A stretch of DNA of 32,051 nucleotides, from assembly GCA_905233995.1 (NCBI GenBank), contig CAJOGF010000005.1, positions 4,897 to 36,947 of the forward strand, written 5' to 3'. The translations under genes were made by a program, and so were the position numbers. This DNA comes from an uncultured Bacteroidales bacterium (GTDB lineage Bacteria; Bacteroidota; Bacteroidia; Bacteroidales; UBA3824). Below, one piece after another: positions 8,682-15,672 of the stretch. Every line of letters starts with the position of its first letter. Within the stretch, counting starts at the first letter, position 1. The notes beneath the pieces are model-generated. The model made no database searches. It was given only the letters and a program-made list of their open reading frames with translations, and was not told where the DNA came from.

Positions 8682-9863
8682 ATGACCACAAAATGTTCGC
8701 TTATACCGCTTGAAAAAAAGAAACTTTCCAAAAATGACAAAAAATGTCTATCACTATCGGTGTTGAAAGATAATCCAGAAACCGAAACACGAGTTGCTTT
8801 AACACCTATGGGCGTAAAAAACTTAGTGGATAGCGGACATAAAGTAATTATTGAACGTGGAGCCGGACTTTTAGCGAATTATTCTGATTTAGAATACGTT
8901 AATAGCGGTGCAGAGATAACCTCTGATAGACAAAAACTTTTTCTATCTGACATTATTCTCAAAGTATCGCCTTTTAGTCTTGAAGACACTCAATACGTAA
9001 AAAAAGAGCATACATTGGTTTCAAATCTCTCGCCCGCAAGATGTGACAAACGTGCTATTGAAAATATTTTGAAGAAAAAAGCCGTTGCAATAGCCTTAGA
9101 ATATATTCAGACAGAGAAAGATTTTTATCCTGTTCATTTTATCAATAGTGAAATTTCGGGCAGAACGGCAGTTTTTACTGGAGCGGAATATTTAAGCCGT
9201 CGCTGTCAAGGCAAAGGTGTTTTACTTGGCGGCATAACGGGCATTTCACCAGCATTAGTAATTGTTGTCGGGACGGGAACGGCAGCATTGTACGCCGCTA
9301 AAACCGCACTCAGCACAGGAGCAGAAGTTAGAATTTTTGGAAACTCCATTTACAGACTTTCAGAAATTACAAGAAAACTTGGTCATGAAGTTTTTACCTC
9401 GCCATTACAATTACAAATTCTCAACAAGTCTCTCGCGTCAGCAGACCTTGTTATCGGAGCAAAAAGCATGAAATACGAAACATTCGACTTTATTTTAAGA
9501 GAGAGCGTCAGTTTAATGAAAAAAGGTTCTGTTATTGTAGATTTGAATATTGACTCTTGTGCATGCTTTGAAACTTCAAAACCGACAACGCTTCAAAAAC
9601 CAACCTTTGATTTTGGCGGCGTTATACATTATTGTTTGCCTGATATTGCAACAACAGTTCCAAGAACGGCAAGTATTGCTTTAAGTAACATACTCTATCC
9701 TCTTATAAATAAGATTTATAACAACGGAGGAATTTATCAAGAAATATGTTACAATCAACTTTTCAGACAAAGTGTTTATTGTTACAACGGACTTTTAACA
9801 AATGAATTTTTGGCAAAGAAATTTAATCTTTCATTCAAAGATATAGATTTATATTTAATGTAA
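8682..9863 (+). CDS. alanine dehydrogenase/PNT-family protein with substituted active-site residues
   Basis: 393 aa. It aligns along its length with alanine dehydrogenases (AlaDh/PNT N- and C-terminal domains): ETETRVALTP, ILKVS, GRTAVFTGAEYL, the NAD-binding VVGTGTAALYAA and IVDLNIDSCACFE, DIATTVPRTAS. The substrate-binding Arg37 and Lys94 and the catalytic Asp near 290 are kept. However, the catalytic His (His96 in Mycobacterium tuberculosis Ald) is replaced at S117 (LVSNLSPAR), the third Gly of the dinucleotide motif is Ala, and the acidic residue that binds the NAD ribose is Gly220 (RIFGNSIY). It also has an N-terminal extension of about 20 residues. It may have altered chemistry or no dehydrogenase activity, so I give no gene symbol. 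It lies in the porX-tsaE operon. Confidence 0.8.
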   Translation: MTTKCSLIPLEKKKLSKNDKKCLSLSVLKDNPETETRVALTPMGVKNLVDSGHKVIIERGAGLLANYSDLEYVNSGAEITSDRQKLFLSDIILKVSPFSLEDTQYVKKEHTLVSNLSPARCDKRAIENILKKKAVAIALEYIQTEKDFYPVHFINSEISGRTAVFTGAEYLSRRCQGKGVLLGGITGISPALVIVVGTGTAALYAAKTALSTGAEVRIFGNSIYRLSEITRKLGHEVFTSPLQLQILNKSLASADLVIGAKSMKYETFDFILRESVSLMKKGSVIVDLNIDSCACFETSKPTTLQKPTFDFGGVIHYCLPDIATTVPRTASIALSNILYPLINKIYNNGGIYQEICYNQLFRQSVYCYNGLLTNEFLAKKFNLSFKDIDLYLM

Positions 9864-9867
9864 AAAA

Positions 9868-10497
9868 ATGCTTCGCAATTACGGTTTTAGTCAAGAAAAT
9901 TTGATAAAAAGGGCAGAAAACTTATTACAAGTCTGTCAAAGGGATTTTAATACACTAAAAAAAGACGGACTTTTTGAAACCGAATTGTTAGAAAAACTAA
10001 ACAAAGAATTATCTTTTTTTAAGTCAATTGTCTCTGACTCTTTTCAATTAAAGCAAATAAATCTTTTAAACACTCAATGCAAAGAGAAAAAAAAACAGAT
10101 AATCAAGTTGATACGAATAATTCAACTTCGTCTTGAAACTACTTGCGACAAAGACAATTATTATCTAAAAATGCTCAAAACTTTGAAAGTTCACAACATT
10201 TCAGGAGATTGTTTTATTGAAAATATCCGTAAAATTCAGGCTTTAAGTCCAAATTTCTATTCGCTTGGGATTCCTGCGTCAATAACTGGAAATTTAAATA
10301 GTTTTATTGTTGAATACAAAAAAAAATTCAGCAAGTATAACTCTATGATTTCCAATCGCAAGCAAATTTCCAACGAACGTATTATTTCTGCAAATAGACT
10401 TTCTGTTTTAATTTCAGAAATATGTAAAATCGGCAAACTTGTCTTCAAAGCAACAAACAAAGAAAAATACAAAGATTACGTCATGTATGGGAAATAA
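9868..10497 (+). CDS. hypothetical helical protein (209 aa)
   Basis: I do not recognise a family. The protein is Lys-, Leu- and Ile-rich and looks almost wholly alpha-helical, with coiled-coil-like stretches around residues 45-105 (LLNTQCKEKKKQIIKLIRII) and 140-180. It has no signal peptide, no membrane segment and no obvious catalytic motif. The ATG lies 4 nt after the stop of the alanine-dehydrogenase-like gene, and a strong hairpin terminator follows at 10507, so it is the last gene of the TetR-porX-tsaE operon. It is a likely cytoplasmic protein of unknown role. Confidence 0.7.
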   Translation: MLRNYGFSQENLIKRAENLLQVCQRDFNTLKKDGLFETELLEKLNKELSFFKSIVSDSFQLKQINLLNTQCKEKKKQIIKLIRIIQLRLETTCDKDNYYLKMLKTLKVHNISGDCFIENIRKIQALSPNFYSLGIPASITGNLNSFIVEYKKKFSKYNSMISNRKQISNERIISANRLSVLISEICKIGKLVFKATNKEKYKDYVMYGK

Positions 10498-10506
10498 TTT
10501 TTTTAG

Positions 10507-10557
10507 AAAAAAGTCAGCCAAATTCAATAAAAAATCGTGAATTTGGCTGACTTTTTT
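10507..10557. terminator. perfect bidirectional hairpin terminator
   Basis: A 20-bp perfect inverted repeat (arms 10507-10526 and 10538-10557, core GTCAGCCAAATTCA) with an 11-nt loop. The left arm begins with six A and the right arm ends with six T, so it can end transcription in both directions. It lies between the convergent 209-aa gene (+) and the dacB-like gene (-). Confidence 0.92.
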
Positions 10558-10646
10558 CTTTATTAAAACTAACTAACAAGTTGATAATCAAATATATGAC
10601 AATCTACAATTTAGATTTTTTAACACTATTTTTTTTAGCAGAATTA

Positions 10647-12116
10647 TTATTTATTGTAATCTGCCAACGCAACAATAAATTTCTCCATCATAAATCTTGT
10701 ATCAGTTGACGAACATGTAAAATTGTTGATAATTATCGAAAATGCAAGTTCGCGTCCACTTCTTGAAGTAACATATCCCGAATACGATTTCACTCTTCTA
10801 ATTGTTCCACTTTTGCCTCTTGCATTATTGACGGCTCTCGTCCCTGCACACATTCCAGACATAGTACCTTTGCCTCCGCACATCGTAAGACTCTCGTTGA
10901 AATATTTATAATAAGGCGAGGTGTTGTGCATATATGTCAGAAGGAAACACAATTGTCTTGGCGTTATAATGTTGTAATGCGACAAACCGCAACCATCGTT
11001 GATACTCATTCCTTTAGTGTCCATACCCTTGTTTTTCCAAAAATTCATCAACGCCCAACATGCAGAATTTACGTTTGTTGTTCTTACTTGTTTCAGACCC
11101 ACAAGTGCTAAGCAATGTTCTGCATAGAGATTAATACTATAATAGTTTGTCTGCTGAATAATTTCAAAAAGCGTTGGTGATTCTATTGTGCAAATTACAT
11201 TTCTTGAAGTATCTTGACCTAACGTAAATTTTGTGCTGTCGGTGCGACTTAACGCTTGACCTAACACTTGTATACCATTAGAATTAAGAGAATCAGCAAG
11301 TTGCGTTGCCACAAACAATGCTGGATCAGGAATAATGGCTCTGACAGTAACATCAGTTTTGTTTTGCGGTACAAAACCCTCAATGTACTTATTGTCTTGA
11401 TATGTTTTACCGAAAACATTTGTGCTTTCTCTTGTAACATTCTGAGAGGCAACGGCATTGACCTCAATTCTCATATTCTTGATTTCGGGATCGCTACCTT
11501 TGTAGACAGCAGTTGTACCGTCTTTACCAGTTTTGAAATGCAATGTTGTAAGATTATCTCTGACAGTAAGACCGTTTGGAACTGCGCCATAATAGTTGCC
11601 CATATCTTCCCATGACCAAGTTGTAGGTGTCATTTCTTTGGAATAAAACGAACAATCGCCTATTATGTTACCAGAAATTCTACGTATACCAGCCTGACGA
11701 ACAGCCTCCATAAATTTGGAATTGTAGTCAAAATTTTCTTTGTCATAAAAAAATCTTGACCCCAAAGTCGGGTCGCCACCTCCTTTTATTATAAGATTGC
11801 CGTACAAAACACCAGATTTATCAATATTTCCAGTGTAATAAAGTTCAGTTTTGTATTTAAAGTCAGGACCATATAGTTCCAAAGCCGCTGCCGTTGAAAC
11901 AAGTTTGGTGTTACTTGCCGGAATTACAGACATATCAGGATTAAGACTTGCAATGACTTCACCCGTTTTCATATCGGTTGCAAGAAGTGCAATCTGACCG
12001 TTAGCGAAATACTCATAATCCCGTATTTGATTAATAACTTTGTTTATATCTTGAGCCAACAAATCATTCATAAATAATGTCAACAGAATAACAAATACAA
12101 ATTGTTTTATTTTCAT
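10647..12116 (-). CDS. dacB: D-alanyl-D-alanine carboxypeptidase/endopeptidase (PBP4 family)
   Basis: 489 aa. A signal peptide (ILLTLFMNDLLAQ) directs it to the periplasm. The penicillin-binding motifs are present: S68-N-T-K71 (PASNTKLVSTAAALE), the SxN motif in YYSINLYAEH, and KSGT (GKSGTIRRVKSYSGYV). The segment GGGDPTLGSRFF and the GNIIGDCSFY region are typical of the PBP4 (DacB) insert domain. The enzyme trims or cross-link-cleaves peptidoglycan stem peptides at D-Ala-D-Ala or D-Ala-mDAP bonds. It stands alone, with its own near-consensus promoter just upstream and a terminator downstream at 10507-10557. Confidence 0.93.
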   Translation of the reverse strand: MKIKQFVFVILLTLFMNDLLAQDINKVINQIRDYEYFANGQIALLATDMKTGEVIASLNPDMSVIPASNTKLVSTAAALELYGPDFKYKTELYYTGNIDKSGVLYGNLIIKGGGDPTLGSRFFYDKENFDYNSKFMEAVRQAGIRRISGNIIGDCSFYSKEMTPTTWSWEDMGNYYGAVPNGLTVRDNLTTLHFKTGKDGTTAVYKGSDPEIKNMRIEVNAVASQNVTRESTNVFGKTYQDNKYIEGFVPQNKTDVTVRAIIPDPALFVATQLADSLNSNGIQVLGQALSRTDSTKFTLGQDTSRNVICTIESPTLFEIIQQTNYYSINLYAEHCLALVGLKQVRTTNVNSACWALMNFWKNKGMDTKGMSINDGCGLSHYNIITPRQLCFLLTYMHNTSPYYKYFNESLTMCGGKGTMSGMCAGTRAVNNARGKSGTIRRVKSYSGYVTSRSGRELAFSIIINNFTCSSTDTRFMMEKFIVALADYNK

Positions 12117-12135
12117 TTTTATATACTTTTTTCGA

Positions 12136-12166
12136 CAAAATTACAAACTTTGTTGTCAAAAACAAA
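12136..12166 (-). promoter_or_regulatory. Bacteroidetes-type promoter of the dacB-like gene
   Basis: On the minus strand TTTG (12166-12163), a 19-bp spacer, then TAATTTTG (12143-12136). Both boxes match the Bacteroidetes sigma-A consensus (TTTG, TAnnTTTG). It lies 19 nt before the ATG at 12116. Confidence 0.7.
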
Positions 12167-12204
12167 TATTTATTTTCGTTTTTACAATTTTTTTTTGTTT
12201 CAAC

Positions 12205-12236
12205 ACAAAAAAAAGTCGGTGATTTTTCACCGACTT
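12205..12236 (-). terminator. intrinsic terminator of the DUF6057/PD40 transcript
   Basis: On the minus strand a 10-bp perfect stem (AAGTCGGTGA/TCACCGACTT, 12236-12213) with a 4-nt loop is followed by a run of eight T (12214-12207). It ends leftward transcription about 200 nt past the PD40 lipoprotein stop, just before the dacB promoter. Confidence 0.85.
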
Positions 12237-12268
12237 AAATTTAAGAGACTTCTTTTTAAGCACAACTT

Positions 12269-12396
12269 TTATTTTTTCTTTTTGCTGTCATTCACCATTG
12301 AAACCGCTGATTGCTCTTTTACTTCGTATGCGGCTACATGTTTGTGATGTTTTCAGTGTGTTATTTTGGTTTTAGAACCTTTCCGATTTTACCCAT
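12269..12396 (-). other. possible frameshifted small ORF before the terminator
   Basis: The 317-base gap between the PD40 lipoprotein and dacB contains protein-like fragments on the minus strand. ATG 12396 starts MGKIGKVLKPK and stops at 12361. In another frame, an open stretch from 12352 to a TAA at 12269 reads KHHKHVAAYEVKEQSAV and ends in SMVNDSKKKK, 33 nt before a strong terminator. The two pieces could be one small basic protein of about 45 aa split by a frameshift and a stop, or chance. I recognise no family. Confidence 0.2.
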
Positions 12397-12433
12397 AATT
12401 GAAAACAAAAGGCTATTATGACAACTTGTCAGT

Positions 12434-13900
12434 CTATTCTCTGACACCAATATTCTCTCTATTAGTGCTTTTGATTTCTTCTCTAAGCGATATGTTTGAA
12501 ATATCAACTTTAGATTTTGTGAAATCAGGCGTGTTGTACGACTGATACAATGAATTGTAATATTCAAGCGGATTTTTTTGCGGAATAATAAACGGCTTTG
12601 TACAATTTCCATTTTCATCTATCATACTGATATACAAACGAGTATACAGTCCATCAACACGTCTTGATGTAAAAACAAACCATTTTGAATTTTCGCTCCA
12701 ATTATGAAAACTATCAGAAAAATCACTATTTACTTCAGTTAACACTCTCGAAGTGGAATCCTGAAAATTATAAAGATACAAGTCAGCCTCCTTATGCCAA
12801 ATTGGGAAAGTTCCGTACTTTGAAACCGTGTACATCAAATATTTACCATCGTAAGAAGGTCGCGGAAAAGTCAACGAATTATTTTCAATATAAATTAACG
12901 TGTCTTTTTTTCCTAACGTTTTACCACTTTTTTCGTCAAAAGAAACTTTCATGATTGCGTATTTAATGTCTTCCAAAAAGTAAGGAGGATCTAACTTTTG
13001 AGACTGACAAAAAAACAATTCATCGCCACCAGCAGAAAAAACTGGAAATGTTTCCAAAACCGAATCATTTTTAATTTCCTCTGACAATACAAACTCTTGT
13101 TTTTCAACATCAAAAATTTGCAAATCAGAATTTTTGTCAAAAACCTCCACACGAGCAGGATTTGCAGTTGGGAAAACTTGTAAAGTATTGTTTGTTGAAA
13201 ATGCCACATACCGTCCGCTTTTATGCCAATAAGGATAAACGGCCGCGCCTAAAGTCTTGTTAGTGTTGGTGTTATAAATTTTATAACTACCATTACGACT
13301 TACAACCGTACCTCCAAAAGCCTGACCTCTAACATGAAAAAGAAAATCATTTGGGTTTGTACGATTAGATGTATGACAATTAACACAAGTGCCGTAGACA
13401 AAAGTATTTTCGATAATTGCATCTTCCTGAAAATTAGACAAATTTCTGCAATAAATTCCCATTTTACCGTAAGAAACATACCCCGGAGATAACCTTCTGT
13501 AAGTAAGTCCGTATTCATCTAAAGGAATACTTGAAATAATCATTTTAAACGGCTTAAAATCATACTGTATTCTATCGCTAACAACTGATAAAAAAAATTC
13601 CAAAAATCCACCTTTGTTTTCTTTGACCAAATTATGCCATTTGTTAATCTCAATGTCAATTTGCTTGCCAGAGATTTCAATTTCAGAACCAGAAACAGAA
13701 CCTTTTATTTTGAGTGTCAACGAATTATAAGGCATACCTGTGAAATTAAAATTCATAGGCGCAATTTCTTCAGGAATTGTTACATCTTTGTAGTCTGGCC
13801 AAATTTCTGGTTCTGAGGCTACATTCACAATTTTCTCTACTTTTGTACCACAACCCGAAAACAAAAAAGTTAGAAGTATAATGATAAAAAAATTTTTCAT
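12434..13900 (-). CDS. lipoprotein with PD40 repeats and one c-type heme motif
   Basis: 488 aa. The signal peptide ends in a lipobox with Cys17 (FSGC). After an N-terminal ~150-residue region of beta type there is a single CxxCH heme-attachment motif (C172-VN-C175-H176, in VYGTCVNCHTSN). The C-terminal half holds PD40/TolB-like propeller repeats: YPYWHKSGRYVAFS, FPVFSAGGDELFF, RPSYDGKYLMYTV and NWSENSKWFVFTS. It resembles Bacteroidetes PD40 lipoproteins of unknown function. Its ATG overlaps the stop of the upstream membrane-protein gene (ATGA, 13897-13900), so the two are translationally coupled and probably act together at the envelope. A redox role is suggested only by the heme motif and is not established. 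Confidence 0.8.
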   Translation of the reverse strand: MKNFFIIILLTFLFSGCGTKVEKIVNVASEPEIWPDYKDVTIPEEIAPMNFNFTGMPYNSLTLKIKGSVSGSEIEISGKQIDIEINKWHNLVKENKGGFLEFFLSVVSDRIQYDFKPFKMIISSIPLDEYGLTYRRLSPGYVSYGKMGIYCRNLSNFQEDAIIENTFVYGTCVNCHTSNRTNPNDFLFHVRGQAFGGTVVSRNGSYKIYNTNTNKTLGAAVYPYWHKSGRYVAFSTNNTLQVFPTANPARVEVFDKNSDLQIFDVEKQEFVLSEEIKNDSVLETFPVFSAGGDELFFCQSQKLDPPYFLEDIKYAIMKVSFDEKSGKTLGKKDTLIYIENNSLTFPRPSYDGKYLMYTVSKYGTFPIWHKEADLYLYNFQDSTSRVLTEVNSDFSDSFHNWSENSKWFVFTSRRVDGLYTRLYISMIDENGNCTKPFIIPQKNPLEYYNSLYQSYNTPDFTKSKVDISNISLREEIKSTNRENIGVRE

Positions 13901-15585
13901 TGTTGATTTTGATTTTTAATAAAAATTGCGTATTGCCAAAATGTATTATCAAGAAGTTTTTTTTCAAAAGCGAAAGCGACCTCTTGAGAAATTCCTTGAG
14001 GTATATTTTTCAAAGTTTTGTGTTCGTTATAATAACTCAAAACCAACGCCTCTTGAACATGTCTTGGAATTTTACTCCAACCCGCAGCAGCAATGTATTT
14101 TAGTGAATTTCTGATAGTTTTGGAATCCAAAGTCAACATTGCATATGCTTGAAAATATTCTATTGCACCAATATTTTTTGGATTTTTCTTAATTAAATTT
14201 TCAAAAACCACGTCCGCTTGAAGTTCTTCCTGAGTGCCGTCAATCTCAAGTTTTATGCTTTCAGCCAATGAAAACTCTACGTCATCTTTAATTTTACTTT
14301 CATCTTCTAAAAGTTGAAGATATTTTTTTGCCTGAATTTTGTAGAACAAAGTCTTGGAAAGTGTCAACAAATATTTTCTTGCAACAGGATAGTTTTTGTT
14401 GATAATTGCCAATTTTGCAAGTCGCAACATCAGTTTTGAACTATACCTAAAATTTGAAATATTTTCTTGACTTTCAAAAGCATAACGTTGTGCAAGATTG
14501 TAAGCACCAAGAATATAAAAAACTTCAGCACTTGGTAACGCCGTAAACATATCCGGCTGAAATTCTACCGTAAGCGCAAAAATACCGGGCTGTTGATAAT
14601 GAAACATTCTTTCGGTAAGAAGCCCCTTTTGCGACAGTGCAAGATTAAGACACTGAACCGAATACGAGTTAGGAGTTCTATATTTATCATAAAAATTAAT
14701 TGCCGAATCCCAATCTCTCTGGTAAACATATTCATACATTCTTATTGTTTGCCACGTTATATCGTTAAGACTAAAAAAGATACTAAAAAATCCAATTACC
14801 ACAACCCCAAACATCGCAATACAACTTTGCTTTACAGAGAACAATTTTTTCCAAAAACTTAACACAAATGGCAACAATGGACATAACAAATAGAGTGTCA
14901 GATGTATATAACTTTTGAAAGGAAACCGAATATAGTCAAAACCGTCATAAAACAATTTTACCGGCATAATAATCACTCTTGACATCAACCATGCCTCAAT
15001 AGGAATTATAATCAGCGCAGCAAATGCTTTAAAACTAAACTTTTTATAATTTTTCAAACCGTCCAAAAAGGCAGCAATAACAACTGAAGGACCCGTTAGA
15101 AAATAAAAAAACAAATAAATTATTGTTTTAAGAATCAAGAACAAAGTATTTTTGGGTAATTTTTCTACCGCAACAAACAGCAAAACATTAATCAAAACTG
15201 CAATAAAAAAATTGAGCATAAGATTTTCATTACACAAAAAACTCCACATCAAAAGACTTGGAAGAAATGTAAATGGGTAAAAGTTTTCATTTACATTAAA
15301 GATTTTAAAAGTCTTATTTGTAAGAAGTTGCAAAAATACAAATAATAGTCCTAAAATTGCTGCACCAAGTTTTTGATGAACATAAAATTGTGTTAAAAAT
15401 TCGGCAATATAATCGCTCAACCCACCAACAGAGGAAAGTCTTTGAACAAAATATTCTGCTGAAAAAAGAAACATTTGATAATATTCGTGAAAAAACAAAA
15501 ATTCATAATGAAAAAATCCCCAATACACAAAGGCGGCTAAAAACAATAGCGCAGAGAGCAGATATTTGTAAATTTTCTTCAACAT
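13897..15585 (-). CDS. DUF6057-like polytopic membrane protein
   Basis: 562 aa from the ATG at 15585 (MLKKIYKYLLS); a TTG five codons upstream is a less likely start. The first ~280 residues contain about nine or ten hydrophobic segments, e.g. LLSALLFLAAFVYWGFF, LGAAILGLLFVFLQLL and CIAMFGVVVIGFFSIFF. The C-terminal ~270 residues are soluble and helical, with TPR-like pairs (AQRYAFESQENISNF, KNYPVARKYLLTLSK). The layout and the N-terminus fit the DUF6057 family of Bacteroidales as I recall it. No function is known. It is translationally coupled to the heme-motif PD40 lipoprotein. Confidence 0.75.
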   Translation of the reverse strand: MLKKIYKYLLSALLFLAAFVYWGFFHYEFLFFHEYYQMFLFSAEYFVQRLSSVGGLSDYIAEFLTQFYVHQKLGAAILGLLFVFLQLLTNKTFKIFNVNENFYPFTFLPSLLMWSFLCNENLMLNFFIAVLINVLLFVAVEKLPKNTLFLILKTIIYLFFYFLTGPSVVIAAFLDGLKNYKKFSFKAFAALIIIPIEAWLMSRVIIMPVKLFYDGFDYIRFPFKSYIHLTLYLLCPLLPFVLSFWKKLFSVKQSCIAMFGVVVIGFFSIFFSLNDITWQTIRMYEYVYQRDWDSAINFYDKYRTPNSYSVQCLNLALSQKGLLTERMFHYQQPGIFALTVEFQPDMFTALPSAEVFYILGAYNLAQRYAFESQENISNFRYSSKLMLRLAKLAIINKNYPVARKYLLTLSKTLFYKIQAKKYLQLLEDESKIKDDVEFSLAESIKLEIDGTQEELQADVVFENLIKKNPKNIGAIEYFQAYAMLTLDSKTIRNSLKYIAAAGWSKIPRHVQEALVLSYYNEHKTLKNIPQGISQEVAFAFEKKLLDNTFWQYAIFIKNQNQQ

Positions 15586-15628
15586 AATTTCTTTTTTCAA
15601 GTCATTAATTCTATGTTATTATATTTGG

Positions 15629-15636
15629 CAAAAATA
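15629..15636 (-). promoter_or_regulatory. candidate -7 element upstream of the DUF6057-like gene
   Basis: The minus strand reads TATTTTTG, matching TAnnTTTG, 43 nt before the ATG at 15585 and 36 nt downstream of the hrpB stop. No clear TTTG box is found 19-20 bp upstream, so this is weaker than the dacB and metK promoters. Confidence 0.4.
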
Positions 15637-15672
15637 CATATTTTTTTGTTATTAGTTAAGTGATTTTTATTT

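Noticed and set aside
12102-12347. Rightward 81-codon ORF between dacB and the PD40 lipoprotein
   Set aside because: It is Phe-rich, crosses the dacB promoter and the minus-strand terminator, and is explained by A/T runs.
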